DNA of 64,000 bases, taken from positions 2,542,001 through 2,606,000 of the forward strand of contig NZ_CP083560.1 of NCBI RefSeq assembly GCF_025143825.1, read 5' to 3'. This document shows, piece after piece, positions 7,857 through 17,205 of this stretch (position 1 is the first letter of the stretch; the number at the start of each line of letters is the position of its first letter). The DNA is from Sulfitobacter sp. S223. Lineage in GTDB: Bacteria; Pseudomonadota; Alphaproteobacteria; Rhodobacterales; Rhodobacteraceae. A program made the translations under genes and the position numbers. The notes under the pieces were generated by a model. That model had not been told where the DNA came from. It ran no database searches and worked only from the letters and a program-made list of their open reading frames with translations.

Positions 7857-9167
7857 ATGAAGAAATCATTAATCGGCGCGCTTGCCGTATCCACAATTCT
7901 GTCACCCATCGCGGCAATGGCCGAAACAGAGGTACAGTTCTGGCACGCATTTACGGGCCGCTTGGGCGAATTGGTTGCTACTCAGGTTGAAGAATTCAAC
8001 GCCAGCCAAGACGAATATGTCGTCGTCCAGAATCACAAAGGTAATTATTCCGAGACACTTAACGCCGGTATTGCAGCGTTCCGCGCGGGAGAGCAGCCTC
8101 ATATCCTGATGGTGTTCGAAGTCGGCACAGCAACAATGATGGCCGCAAAAGGGGCTGTTCGCCCTGTCTTCGAAGTCATGGCAGCAAGCGGTGCCGAGTT
8201 TGATCAGGACGCCTATATCGGCGCGGTCAAAGGCTACTACACATCCACAGACGGTGACATGCTGTCCCTGCCCTTCAACTCCTCCACACCTGTGCTTTGG
8301 GTAAACCGCGATGCAATGCAAGCGGCAGGCGTAGATCCCGACACAGATCTGTCCACATGGCAGAAAGTCGGCGAAACACTGGAGGCGCTGAAAGCTGGTG
8401 GCGAGGAATGCCCGCTGGTTACCGCATGGCAAAGCTGGATCCACCTCGAAAACCTGTCGGCCTATCATGACGTACCTTTCGCATCCAAAGACAACGGATT
8501 TGCGGGGACGGATACCGAACTGATGCTGAACGGCGAAGCCCAAGTGGCCCACCTTACGGCGATGGGTGAGTGGGCCAAGGATGGTAAGTTCATCTACACC
8601 GGCCGCCGCAATGAAGGTGGCGCGAACTTCCGGTCTGGCGAATGTGCGCTTTTCACCGAAAGCTCGGCTGGCTACGCGGGCATCAAGTCCGAAGCAGAGT
8701 TCGAATTTGACGTGCGTCCCCTGCCCTATTGGGAAGGTGTCGGCAACAGCCCGCAGAACACTATCATCGGCGGCGCGTCGCTGTGGGTTATGGAAGGCCA
8801 TGAAGCCGAAGAATACAAAGGCGTTGGTGAATTCCTCAGCTACCTGTCCTCTTCCGATGTTCAGGCGAAATGGCACCAGGATACCGGTTATCTGCCGATC
8901 ACAACTGCGGCAGGCGAAGCCACCCGCGCCTCCGGTTTCTATGACGAAAACCCCGGCACCGATGTGGCTGTGATCCAGATGACGGCGAACCAGCCAACAG
9001 CAAACTCCAAAGGTCTGCGTTTGGGCTCCTTTGATCAGATCCGCGGCATCATCGACGAAGAAATGGAAGCGATCTGGGCGGGCGACAAATCCGCTCAGGA
9101 AGCCATGGACAGCGCGAAAGAGCGCGGCGATGCGTTGCTTCGCCGTTTTGAAGCTGCCAATCGCTAA
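7857..9167 (+). CDS. ugpB: sn-Glycerol-3-phosphate-type ABC transporter substrate-binding protein
   Basis: This 436-residue periplasmic protein has the signal peptide MKKSLIGALAVSTILSPIAAMA and then ETEVQFWHAFTGRLGE, as in UgpB. Other UgpB-like stretches are FNSSTPVLWVNRDA, GGASLWVM and TGYLPITTAA. It has a strong AGGGAGG site seven bases before the ATG. It is the first gene of ugpBAEC. Glycerol-3-phosphate or its diesters are the likely ligands by homology. No glycerophosphodiesterase gene or clear Pho box accompanies it, so the true ligand could differ. Confidence 0.87.
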   Translation: MKKSLIGALAVSTILSPIAAMAETEVQFWHAFTGRLGELVATQVEEFNASQDEYVVVQNHKGNYSETLNAGIAAFRAGEQPHILMVFEVGTATMMAAKGAVRPVFEVMAASGAEFDQDAYIGAVKGYYTSTDGDMLSLPFNSSTPVLWVNRDAMQAAGVDPDTDLSTWQKVGETLEALKAGGEECPLVTAWQSWIHLENLSAYHDVPFASKDNGFAGTDTELMLNGEAQVAHLTAMGEWAKDGKFIYTGRRNEGGANFRSGECALFTESSAGYAGIKSEAEFEFDVRPLPYWEGVGNSPQNTIIGGASLWVMEGHEAEEYKGVGEFLSYLSSSDVQAKWHQDTGYLPITTAAGEATRASGFYDENPGTDVAVIQMTANQPTANSKGLRLGSFDQIRGIIDEEMEAIWAGDKSAQEAMDSAKERGDALLRRFEAANR

Positions 9168-9182
9168 CCAACACGACCAAGA

Positions 9183-9208
9183 GCAGGCCCCGTTGCGGGC
9201 CTGCTTTT
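9183..9208 (+). terminator. Attenuating hairpin after ugpB
   Basis: GCAGGCCC, a six-base loop and GGGCCTGC followed by TTTT form a classic intrinsic terminator 15 bases after the ugpB stop and 20 bases before ugpA. Partial read-through would let the binding protein be expressed above the permease genes. Confidence 0.75.
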
Positions 9209-9227
9209 CATTTTTAGGGGCATATTG

Positions 9228-10109
9228 ATGGAAAAACGCGTGATCTTTCGCGGCTGGATGTTGCCTGCGCTGCTGATTGCACCGCAGGTCCTTATCTCTG
9301 TGGTGTTCTTTTTCTATCCAGCGGGTCAGGCAATCTGGCAATCGCTGTTCATCCCCGATCCATTCGGCCTGTCCTCCCAATTTGTGGGCTTGGGCAACTT
9401 CGAATACCTGCTGGGAGATAAGTTCTACCGCGCGTCCTTTGTGACCACAGCGATCTTTTCGATCCTCGTTACCCTATGCTCTATGGTTCCTGCGCTTTTT
9501 CTCGCGGTGCTGGCGGACCGCCTGATAAAAGGCTCCGGTGCCTACCGGACCATGCTGATATGGCCCTATGCCGTGGCCCCTGCAATCGCAGGTGTGTTGT
9601 GGCTTTTCATGTTCAACACCCGCGTCGGCGTGGTTTCATGGTACCTTGGCCAGCTTGGCTATGACTGGAATCACGTTCTCAATGGCAGCGAGGCGATGGG
9701 CCTTGTTGTTGTTGCGTCCTCTTGGGGTCGGATCAGCTATAACTTCTTGTTCTTTTTCGCGGCGTTACAAGCCGTGCCAAAGTCGGTGATCGAAGCTGCG
9801 GCGATTGATGGCGCACGATTCTGGCGGCGCTTCTGGACGATTGTTCTGCCGCTGCTGTCGCCCACCACGTTCTTCTTGTTGGTGGTAAATGTGGTCTATG
9901 CCTTCTTCGAGACATTCGGCGTCATTCACACAATCACGGCAGGCGGGCCGCAACAATCGACCACCATTCTGGTGTATAAGGTCTTTGCGGACGGATTTGT
10001 CGGCCAGGATTTGGGCGCCTCTTCGGCGCAGTCTGTAATCTTGCTGTTCGTTGTCGGGCTTCTCACCATCATCCAGTTTAAATTTGTAGAGAAAAGGGTG
10101 CATTACTGA
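9228..10109 (+). CDS. ugpA: Glycerol-3-phosphate-type ABC permease UgpA
   Basis: This 293-residue MalF/UgpA-type permease has six hydrophobic segments. The coupling-helix EAA motif is [22 protein letters not shown] near residues 189-210. The ATG at 9228 follows a TTAGGGG site; an in-frame TTG at 9225 is less likely. Its stop overlaps the ugpE start by one base (TGATG). It forms the membrane channel with UgpE. Confidence 0.9.
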   Translation: MEKRVIFRGWMLPALLIAPQVLISVVFFFYPAGQAIWQSLFIPDPFGLSSQFVGLGNFEYLLGDKFYRASFVTTAIFSILVTLCSMVPALFLAVLADRLIKGSGAYRTMLIWPYAVAPAIAGVLWLFMFNTRVGVVSWYLGQLGYDWNHVLNGSEAMGLVVVASSWGRISYNFLFFFAALQAVPKSVIEAAAIDGARFWRRFWTIVLPLLSPTTFFLLVVNVVYAFFETFGVIHTITAGGPQQSTTILVYKVFADGFVGQDLGASSAQSVILLFVVGLLTIIQFKFVEKRVHY

Positions 10110-10966
10110 TGGCCCGTGAAACCCATGGTATGGTCGAAAAACGTGGCGCCGGTCTGTGGCTGACGCACGTGTTTATGATCCTCGGCGTGTTGGTGATCTT
10201 CTTCCCGATCTGGCTTGCCTTCGTTGCATCGACCGTGACGCAGCCTGAAATCGTCAAACCGCCGATGCCCCTGTGGCCCGGCAACCAATTTGTCGAAAAC
10301 TACACGAAGGCGCTGTTTTCCGGCGTGAACGTGCCGGTGGCCACGATGCTGCTGAACAGCCTCATCATGGCGATGGGGATTGCGATTGGCAAAATCGTGA
10401 TCTCGCTTTTGTCGGCTTTCGCGATTGTGTATTTCCGGTTTCCGGGGCGAAACATGTTTTTCTGGATGATTTTCCTGACGCTTATGCTGCCGGTAGAGGT
10501 ACGCATTGTCCCGACTTTCGAAGTTGTGGCAAGCTTTGGTATGCTCAACAGCTATAGCGGGTTGATCTTTCCACTGATCGCATCCGCCACCGCGACGTTC
10601 CTGTTTCGCCAGTTCTTTCTGACCATTCCGGATGAGCTGGCCGAAGCGGCGCGCGTGGACGGTGCCGGCGCTATGCGGTTCTTTTGGGATATCGTTCTTC
10701 CGATGAGCCGGACCAATATTGCCGCCCTGTTCGTGATCCTGTTCATCTATGGCTGGAACCAGTACCTTTGGCCCTTGCTGATCACCACAGACCCCGAAAT
10801 GAACACCATCGTGATGGGCATCAAACAGATGTTCCCGTCGGGCGATGATGTGGCTGAATGGCCTGTGATCATGGCAACTTCCATCCTTGCGATGATCCCC
10901 CCTGTTATTGTCGTAGTGAGCATGCAGCGGCTGTTCATTCGCGGCCTTGTCGATAGCGAGAAATAA
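10109..10966 (+). CDS. ugpE: Glycerol-3-phosphate-type ABC permease UgpE
   Basis: This 285-residue MalG/UgpE-type inner-membrane permease has six predicted transmembrane segments. The EAA coupling motif [24 protein letters not shown] starts near residue 176. The C-terminus [14 protein letters not shown] resembles the GLV-GAVKG end common to this family. It is coupled to ugpA by TGATG and followed by ugpC after three bases. Confidence 0.9.
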   Translation: MARETHGMVEKRGAGLWLTHVFMILGVLVIFFPIWLAFVASTVTQPEIVKPPMPLWPGNQFVENYTKALFSGVNVPVATMLLNSLIMAMGIAIGKIVISLLSAFAIVYFRFPGRNMFFWMIFLTLMLPVEVRIVPTFEVVASFGMLNSYSGLIFPLIASATATFLFRQFFLTIPDELAEAARVDGAGAMRFFWDIVLPMSRTNIAALFVILFIYGWNQYLWPLLITTDPEMNTIVMGIKQMFPSGDDVAEWPVIMATSILAMIPPVIVVVSMQRLFIRGLVDSEK

Positions 10967-10969
10967 TCA

Positions 10970-12025
10970 ATGGCGACCGTTACCCTCAAAGACATCAAGA
11001 AAAGCTTTGGCAAAACGGATGTGATCCACGGGATCAGCACCGAAATAGTCGAGGGCGAATTCATCGTCATCGTTGGCCCTTCTGGCTGTGGGAAATCCAC
11101 GCTTCTTCGTATGGTTGCGGGGTTGGAGACTATCACGTCGGGCGACATCCTGATTGGCGGGGAGCGTGCAAATGACAAAGAGCCGATGGACCGCGACATC
11201 GCGATGGTGTTCCAGAATTATGCGCTATATCCGCATATGTCCGTGCGCCAGAACATGGGCTATGGCCTGAAAATCGCCAAGCTGCCCAAAGACCAGATTG
11301 AGAAAAAAGTGACCGAGGCTGCGCGCCTGCTACAGCTTGACGCGCTACTGGACCGCAAGCCAAGAGAGCTTTCCGGCGGGCAGCGTCAGCGTGTGGCGAT
11401 GGGGCGCGCGATTGTGCGCGAACCCGCAGTGTTCCTGTTTGATGAGCCCCTTTCGAACCTTGACGCCAAGCTGCGTGTGCAGATGCGTCTTGAGATCAAG
11501 GAACTACAATCAAAGCTTGGGATCACTTCGCTTTATGTGACCCACGATCAGGTTGAGGCGATGACCATGGCCGACCGCATGATCGTGATGAACGCGGGCG
11601 TGGCCGAACAGATCGGCACGCCGCTAGAGGTCTACGAGACGCCCCGCACCCTGTTCGCTGCCCAATTTATCGGGAGCCCTGCGATGAACATCGTCGATGC
11701 TCACGTGAAGGGTGGCAAGGTCATGATAGGTGACCAGCCCATAGCGGATGCGATTGGCCCGGACGGCCCGGTAAAGCTGGGCGTGCGCCCCGAACATCTG
11801 GACCGCGACGACACTGGTCCTCTTTCGGTCAGCGTGCAAATGTCAGAGCCTTTGGGAGCAAACACCCTGATGCACGGCCGCCTGTCAGGCAGCGCACAAA
11901 GCTTTACCGTCAGCCAGCAAGGGGTGCACTTGATGGCCGACAATCGTGAAGACCTGCGATTCCGCATTCAGCCCGGCAAGGCACACCTGTTTGATGTTGC
12001 GACAGGTCTGCGCCGTACCGCTTAA
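10970..12025 (+). CDS. ugpC: Glycerol-3-phosphate-type ABC transporter ATPase UgpC
   Basis: This 351-residue MalK-family ATPase has Walker [10 protein letters not shown] near residues 37-45, the signature [17 protein letters not shown] near 135-150 and Walker [18 protein letters not shown]-terminal OB-type regulatory domain contains the MalK-like GVRPEHL motif. It powers transport through UgpA/UgpE and closes the ugpBAEC operon just ahead of an intrinsic terminator. Confidence 0.92.
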   Translation: MATVTLKDIKKSFGKTDVIHGISTEIVEGEFIVIVGPSGCGKSTLLRMVAGLETITSGDILIGGERANDKEPMDRDIAMVFQNYALYPHMSVRQNMGYGLKIAKLPKDQIEKKVTEAARLLQLDALLDRKPRELSGGQRQRVAMGRAIVREPAVFLFDEPLSNLDAKLRVQMRLEIKELQSKLGITSLYVTHDQVEAMTMADRMIVMNAGVAEQIGTPLEVYETPRTLFAAQFIGSPAMNIVDAHVKGGKVMIGDQPIADAIGPDGPVKLGVRPEHLDRDDTGPLSVSVQMSEPLGANTLMHGRLSGSAQSFTVSQQGVHLMADNREDLRFRIQPGKAHLFDVATGLRRTA

Positions 12026-12048
12026 CGCAATTGTTTCCCTAGACAAAG

Positions 12049-12091
12049 AGGGCCTACACAGTAGCAAAACTGTGCGGGCCCTTCTTTTTTT
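12049..12091 (+). terminator. Intrinsic terminator of the ugp operon
   Basis: The stem AGGGCC (12049-12054) plus CACAGT (12057-12062) pairs with ACTGTG (12069-12074) plus GGCCCT (12077-12082). A T-rich run with seven consecutive T residues follows. It lies 24 bases after the ugpC stop. Confidence 0.85.
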
Positions 12092-12360
12092 GGGTCTCTC
12101 AAATTTTGAGTTGTGTCATCATCGGGGATCACAGACAGCCTCAACGACCCGTTTTGTGAATTCAAATGTCTCGCTGCGTCCGCCCGTAGCGCGAATAATG
12201 CGGCATCAGCGAAGAACTCCTTGCCGCCGCATAGTAGAACTCGCGGTCATTCGTACAATTCGCAGCATAGATCGGGCGTTCAATTTGCCGGTCGCGCACA
12301 AATTGCCAGTTCGCTGCGGTTAGCCCAATGGCTGCTTTTGGACGGTTCTGGAAAGACTTC
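12092..12360. other. Gap between ugp terminator and the dehydrogenase gene, no gene seen
   Basis: About 270 bases with no convincing gene. Short frames exist on both strands (for example 12162-12392 on the minus strand), but none has a ribosome-binding site or a recognisable fold, and that one runs into the neighbouring gene. On the minus strand the sequence has an irregular composition (GCAGCCATTGGG, GAATGACCGCGAG) that reminds me of degenerate dispersed intergenic sequence in roseobacters. I cannot verify that here. Confidence 0.4.
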
Positions 12361-14796
12361 TCAGCTCCGCATGCGTTCGAATTTGGGGTCATAGGGCCCG
12401 CTATCGATCACATGCGCAGCGATGCGTTCTCCGCATAGATCAAGCTGCACTGTTGACCCGACGGTGGCAAAATCGGGTTTTACGAACGCGTATGCGAGGT
12501 TCATTTCGACGCGGTGGCCGAAATCGCCGGACGTGATGGTGCCTACCACCGTGTTGCCTTGCATCAGCGATGCGCCCGGATGTGCCGGGGCGTGGTTGGT
12601 GTCAATCTTCAGCGTGACAAGCTGGCTTTGCGGTCCGGCGGCCTGCCGTTCCAGCAGGGCCGCTTTGCCGATAAAGTCCGTTTTTTCTAACTTCACGAAA
12701 CGTGAAAGGCCCGTCTCGAATGGGTCAAACTCGGTAATCAGGTCGGCTTTCCAGTGAAGGAACCCCTTCTCCATGCGCATGGATTCAATGGCGCGCGCGC
12801 CGAAGAGTTTCAAACCATGCGCCTGTCCAGCCTCGCGCAAAGCAAGGTAAACTGCATAAAGCGATGCGTTCGGCACATGGATTTCATATGCCAATTCCCC
12901 TGAAAAGCTGACGCCCATCACCACAGCTGGTGCGAAGCCGATGCAACATTCACGGACCGACAGCCATGGGAATGCTTTGGCGGACCAGTCGCCGCGCGCG
13001 CAGTCAGACAGGACCGCCCGCGCCTTCGGTCCGGCAAGAACCAATATCGTATGATCGTTGGTCAGGCTGCGCAGGTGCACATCTTCGTCGTGCTTCAGAT
13101 GCGCGGCGAGCCAATCCATGTCGTGGTACTCCGACGCAGCGGCTGATCCATACCAGACCCTGTCTGGTCCGCGGTCCGTGGCGGGCAGATTGGCAACCGT
13201 AGCCTCGCCCTTGATGCACCCGTGGTCGTTCAACAGATACCCTAGCCCGACGCGGCCGTCGCGTTTGGTGACGGTCCCGCAGATCATGCGGTCAAGGAAA
13301 GCGTGACGATCCTTTCCGGTGATCTCGATACGGTTGAAACCATTCACTTCGGCCAGACCTACATTTGTTGCGACATTGGCGACCTCGGCGGCGACCACAT
13401 CGAAGGCCTCGTCGAAATTGAAGCTCAGCGAGGGGTGAAAGTCAGGCGATGGCTTGATGTAGTCGACACGCTCCCATCCATTCACGACCGTGAATTCAGC
13501 GCCTTCGGCGGCCAGAACAGGCGTCAGCGGCGTTGTTTTCGCGTTTCGTGCTGCGGGGCGATGTTCGTGCGGGAAGTGAAACCGGAATTCGTTCTGGTAG
13601 TCCTCTATCGCCTTGAGCGCCGTCATTTCGACGGTCGCATGACCGGTGAAGCGACGCGGATCGATGACCCACGTGTCATAGCACGCCTCGCCCTGCACGA
13701 TCTGCTGCGCCAGAAGCCATCCGTGGCCACCCCCTTCGCCAAGCCCTGCACGCAACCCGATGATGCAGTAGGCGTTGCGCTTTCCGGGGATCGGGCCGAC
13801 CAAAGGCGCACCATCGATCGTATAGGTGATCGGGCCATTCACGATCCGCTTTATGCCGACATCGGCCAAGGTAGGCATCCGTTCGAACGCGCCTTCCAGC
13901 ACGTCCATCACACGATCCAGATCATCGGGACACAGATCGTTCGAAAAGCTGGGGCTGATCCCGTCCATCCCCCAGGTTTTGCAGTCCTGTTCGTAGAACC
14001 CGACCAGCAGGCCGCCCTTTTCCTGACGGGAATAATAGTCCGAGATAGGGCAGCGCAGGAGAGGCATACGGTGCCCGGCCTCCGCAATCGCGGGGATATC
14101 CTCGGTTATGAAATACTGATGTTCCATTGACGCGACGGGATGCTGCACACCCATCATCCGGCCAATCTCGTTCACGCGGTATCCGCCCGCATTGACCACG
14201 ATGTCGCAATCGATGTCACCGTGCTCGGTGTGGACAGTCCACGTATCATCCTTGTGCTGGGTCAACGCAGTGACAGGTGTATTGCGATAGACCTCTGCCC
14301 CGGCCTTGCGTGCATGAAACGCAAGCGCCTGACATAGCTGGGCAGGATCAATATCACCGTCCTCGCCGTCCCACAGCCCGCCCAGAAGGTTCTCGGTTGA
14401 AATCAGCGGGTGGCGGCGCGCGCATTCCTCGGCATCGATAATCTCATACTCTACACCCATACCGCGCGCCATTGATGCAAAGTGGCGATACCCCTGCATC
14501 TGTTCTTCTGTGTTGGCCAGGCGGATGCCGCCATCGCCGTGGTGATAGCCAACGGGATATTCAGGATCGTCTCGTAGTTTCTTGTAAAGGGCGATGGAGT
14601 GGGACTTGAGACCAACCATCGTCTGCGTCATGCCGAAATTCGTAACCTGAGCCGCCGAATGCCACGTCGTCCCGGACGTCAGTTCATCACGTTCAACCAA
14701 GACCACGTCAGACCATCCCTCCTGCGTAAGATGATACAACGTCGAGCAGCCAGCAATGCCGCCACCAATGACGACGACTTTGGTCCGTGTTTTCAT
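12361..14796 (-). CDS. FAD-dependent dimethylglycine/sarcosine dehydrogenase-like protein with GcvT domain
   Basis: The 811 residues divide into two parts. The first is a DAO-type flavoprotein of about 380 residues, with dinucleotide motif GGGIAGCSTLYHL near residues 12-24, TSGTTWHSAA as in dimethylglycine/sarcosine dehydrogenases, and GLRAGLGEGGGHGW near the end of the domain. The second is a C-terminal GcvT/aminomethyltransferase-like half with RIEITGKDRHAFLDRM, GARAIESMRMEKGF and a GDFGHRV segment. This layout belongs to enzymes that oxidise N-methylated glycines and pass the one-carbon unit to tetrahydrofolate. It is divergent from a LysR gene that may control it. The exact methylamine substrate is not determined. 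Confidence 0.85.
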   Translation of the reverse strand: MKTRTKVVVIGGGIAGCSTLYHLTQEGWSDVVLVERDELTSGTTWHSAAQVTNFGMTQTMVGLKSHSIALYKKLRDDPEYPVGYHHGDGGIRLANTEEQMQGYRHFASMARGMGVEYEIIDAEECARRHPLISTENLLGGLWDGEDGDIDPAQLCQALAFHARKAGAEVYRNTPVTALTQHKDDTWTVHTEHGDIDCDIVVNAGGYRVNEIGRMMGVQHPVASMEHQYFITEDIPAIAEAGHRMPLLRCPISDYYSRQEKGGLLVGFYEQDCKTWGMDGISPSFSNDLCPDDLDRVMDVLEGAFERMPTLADVGIKRIVNGPITYTIDGAPLVGPIPGKRNAYCIIGLRAGLGEGGGHGWLLAQQIVQGEACYDTWVIDPRRFTGHATVEMTALKAIEDYQNEFRFHFPHEHRPAARNAKTTPLTPVLAAEGAEFTVVNGWERVDYIKPSPDFHPSLSFNFDEAFDVVAAEVANVATNVGLAEVNGFNRIEITGKDRHAFLDRMICGTVTKRDGRVGLGYLLNDHGCIKGEATVANLPATDRGPDRVWYGSAAASEYHDMDWLAAHLKHDEDVHLRSLTNDHTILVLAGPKARAVLSDCARGDWSAKAFPWLSVRECCIGFAPAVVMGVSFSGELAYEIHVPNASLYAVYLALREAGQAHGLKLFGARAIESMRMEKGFLHWKADLITEFDPFETGLSRFVKLEKTDFIGKAALLERQAAGPQSQLVTLKIDTNHAPAHPGASLMQGNTVVGTITSGDFGHRVEMNLAYAFVKPDFATVGSTVQLDLCGERIAAHVIDSGPYDPKFERMRS

Positions 14797-14898
14797 GTCA
14801 GACTCCCAAGTGTTTTCACTGGATACTCTGGCAAATGTATAATCCTTTGAAAAATAGTTTTATACTTGATATATCCTCACAAAAACCGAGGTATTGCT
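14797..14898. promoter_or_regulatory. Divergent promoter region, dehydrogenase / LysR
   Basis: The 102-base divergent gap is AT-rich. It contains a dyad, GTATAA (14837-14842) and TTATAC (14860-14865), separated by 17 bases, which may be part of the LysR binding region. A GAGG ribosome-binding site precedes the ATG at 14899. Confidence 0.4.
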
Positions 14899-15825
14899 AT
14901 GTCACTGTCTCTGCGTGCAATGCGCTACGTTCAGGCCGCTTTGATGCACGGCAGCATCACGGGCGCGGCCGAGGCCACCCACGTGACGCCATCGGCTATC
15001 GCTGCTGCTTTGGATCAGGCCGAAGCCTCATTCGGTATGGCACTTGTCACACGTGCGCGGGCCAAGGGCATCTTTCCGACCGCCGCAGGCCGTGATGTCG
15101 GACGGCGTATCGATGATTTGCTGGAACGGTATGATGCCTTGCTCACAGGCATTTCTGACCTTCAATCAAACCTCTCCGGCAATCTAAGTATCGGATACAA
15201 CGCACCCATTGCTCCGGCTTTTTTGCCAATGCTTGCCGCTCAAATGCTGCAAGCCAATCCCAGCGTGACATTCACCCTGACAGAAGGCGACAACAACTCT
15301 GTCCAGACTGGACTGGTGGACGGGCAGTTCGATGTAATCCTGTTTGTCGAAGAACTGCCCAATCCGCAAATCGAGACGCAACCGCTTATCCATGCCCCCA
15401 CGTATTGCGTATGTGCAACCGATCACGCGCTTGCCCGGCAGAACACGGTGCGCGTGTCCCAAATCGTGGCCGAACCGCTGATCCTGTTGGACCGCCCTGC
15501 TGCACGTGGGTATTATCTGGAGCTTCTTGAACAGGATGGAGAAGCCCTTCGTATCGTGGCAACCGCAAATTCGACCGAAATGGTTCGGTCGCTTGTCGCC
15601 GCGAAGATCGGGATTTCCCTTTTGAACATGAAACCACGTGACGTGCCGACCTATGCAGGAAATAGCTTACGCTGCCTACCGATCCAGGACAGCAACAGCG
15701 GCGTCACCCTCTCGCTGGGGTTTGCACCAGGACCGAAACGAAAACTGGTTCAGACGTTCGCCGAAAGCTGCGTCGCGTTATGTGAGGGACCATTGGGCGC
15801 GGATTTGACTGTATCCATAGCTTAA
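14899..15825 (+). CDS. LysR-family transcriptional regulator
   Basis: This 308-residue regulator has an N-terminal winged HTH (LRAMRYVQAALMHGSITGAA, then TPSAIAAALDQAEASFG) and a C-terminal effector-binding domain. The ATG at 14899 is preferred to the TTG at 14866 because it has a GAGG site and the usual spacing to the HTH. The recognition helix is unusual in having SAIAAALDQAEA where SQPAVSRQIKALE-type sequence is common. Divergence from the dimethylglycine dehydrogenase-like gene suggests it regulates that enzyme. Confidence 0.87.
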   Translation: MSLSLRAMRYVQAALMHGSITGAAEATHVTPSAIAAALDQAEASFGMALVTRARAKGIFPTAAGRDVGRRIDDLLERYDALLTGISDLQSNLSGNLSIGYNAPIAPAFLPMLAAQMLQANPSVTFTLTEGDNNSVQTGLVDGQFDVILFVEELPNPQIETQPLIHAPTYCVCATDHALARQNTVRVSQIVAEPLILLDRPAARGYYLELLEQDGEALRIVATANSTEMVRSLVAAKIGISLLNMKPRDVPTYAGNSLRCLPIQDSNSGVTLSLGFAPGPKRKLVQTFAESCVALCEGPLGADLTVSIA

Positions 15826-15880
15826 TGCGCTGCAATAACAGCAGTCTCCGGGTTGCCGAACAAGTGTGCCGCCCGCACGC

Positions 15881-16120
15881 CTTGGGATTGCTGGCTATCT
15901 ACGCGATCCTGCGCTGTTCAATATCGCGATCGAGAGCAAACTGCGTGGGTAAGATCACCTATGATGATCAATTGCGCGACATGTTTCTGAGCCGCGCCAC
16001 GGCCGCCTGCACATCTCAACGCGGCAATATGGTCGGCTCGTGCGTGAGGGGGTGACGGCGATTGCTCTGGAACCCAGCGGATATGGGACACATTCGCTGC
16101 GTCACACCAAAGCTGCGGAG
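15881..16120 (+). pseudogene. Decayed tyrosine-recombinase (integrase) remnant
   Basis: Two disconnected pieces of a phage-integrase-like protein can be read. At about 15881-15949 one frame gives GYLRDPALFNIAIESKLRG and then a stop. It resumes in a shifted frame as KITYDD. At about 16007-16120 another frame gives HISTRQYGRLVREGVTAIALEPSGYGTHSLRHTKAA, which contains the catalytic-domain HxLRHT signature of tyrosine recombinases. The intervening part is missing or frameshifted, and the protein breaks off before the final catalytic tyrosine. The family is the small integrases with RDLALFNLAIDSKLRG. The gene is clearly not functional. Confidence 0.7.
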
Positions 16121-16269
16121 AGAGCGGTCATTCATGCAAATCGCCAAAACAGATCATCCCCAGGCTCTGTTCGGACCCCTTCCAAAAGATCCTGATCTTG
16201 GCAATTCGATCCGGTGAACAAGCGGAGCCGCAGGACGTTGTAAGCAGCGCCTAACCCAAAGAAGATAAA

Positions 16270-17196
16270 TTAAAGGTCACTTCTCCACGGCGGATTGGCC
16301 CCCGCCCGAGATACCACAATAGCAGCTACTTGTGCACCGAGACCAATCGCATCCGTAAGATCCTGCGCTGACACTGTTGCAAGTGCATTTTTTGTGAGCA
16401 GCCCCGCATCAGACAAATGCGCGAGGACGCCTGCATTGAACGTATCCCCTGCGCCAACTGTATCAACGACCTCGACCTTGCGGCTTGGGACACACACAGA
16501 TTGTCCGTCCGGTAGCCATGCCTGTGCACCGGCGCTTCCACGAGTCAGAATGACAACTGACGGCCCCAAAGCACACAACTGCGCGACCTTGTCGTCCAAA
16601 CTGGCGTCGCCCGAATATATCCAGTGCAGATCCTCATCCGACACTTTCACGATGTCGGACAGACGCATCATTCGCTCGATACGGTGGCGAAAGCCCGCTT
16701 CGTCCTTGATGAAACCCGACCTGATGTTAGGGTCCAGCATCACTATGCAGTTTTGGGCATGGGCCTGGGCAAAACGCTCATAGACATCTGCCCCCGGCTC
16801 GCAGGCAAGACTGATCCCGCCGAAGTATAGCGCGGAGACATCGTTAATGGTTTGGGGTAAATCGGATGGTTCGATCATCCGTCCTGCCGAGTTTTCGTCA
16901 AAGAACGAATAGGACGCCTGTCCGTCTGTCAGCTGGACAAAGGCCAGCGTTGTGGGCCGGTCTGAGCGCATCAGGCGATCCGTCTCGACATTGCTTGCAC
17001 GTAGATCGCCGACCAATTGCGTGCCGAAAAGGTCTGTCGAAATACCGCTCAGCAATCCGGTGCGGCATCCCAGCCGCCCCAGAGCAATCGCCGTGTTGAA
17101 AATGGCACCGCCTGTATGCGGCACATACCCGTCGTCGCCCGAAAAAGTCGGCTCGGGGATCATGTCAATCAGCGCTTCTCCGCAACACAGGATCAT
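16270..17196 (-). CDS. PfkB-family carbohydrate kinase (fructokinase-like)
   Basis: This 308-residue kinase starts MILCCGEALIDMIPE. It has the PfkB N-terminal glycine-rich GGAIFNTAIALGRLG motif near residues 29-43 and the C-terminal signature VVDTVGAGDTFNAGVLA, whose aspartate is the catalytic base. It is the last gene of the leftward polyol operon, nine bases after the polyol dehydrogenase. Its likely job is phosphorylation of the fructose produced from sorbitol or mannitol. Confidence 0.88.
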   Translation of the reverse strand: MILCCGEALIDMIPEPTFSGDDGYVPHTGGAIFNTAIALGRLGCRTGLLSGISTDLFGTQLVGDLRASNVETDRLMRSDRPTTLAFVQLTDGQASYSFFDENSAGRMIEPSDLPQTINDVSALYFGGISLACEPGADVYERFAQAHAQNCIVMLDPNIRSGFIKDEAGFRHRIERMMRLSDIVKVSDEDLHWIYSGDASLDDKVAQLCALGPSVVILTRGSAGAQAWLPDGQSVCVPSRKVEVVDTVGAGDTFNAGVLAHLSDAGLLTKNALATVSAQDLTDAIGLGAQVAAIVVSRAGANPPWRSDL

Positions 17197-17205
17197 AGGT
17201 ATCTT

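Noticed and set aside
7902-9380. A 492-codon frame on the minus strand opposite ugpB
   Set aside because: It lies entirely antisense to a clear binding-protein gene, has no family-like sequence and no ribosome-binding site. It is a by-product of high-GC codon use.
12162-12392. 76-codon minus-strand frame before the dehydrogenase gene
   Set aside because: It has no ribosome-binding site or known fold and overlaps the end of a real gene; treated as non-coding.
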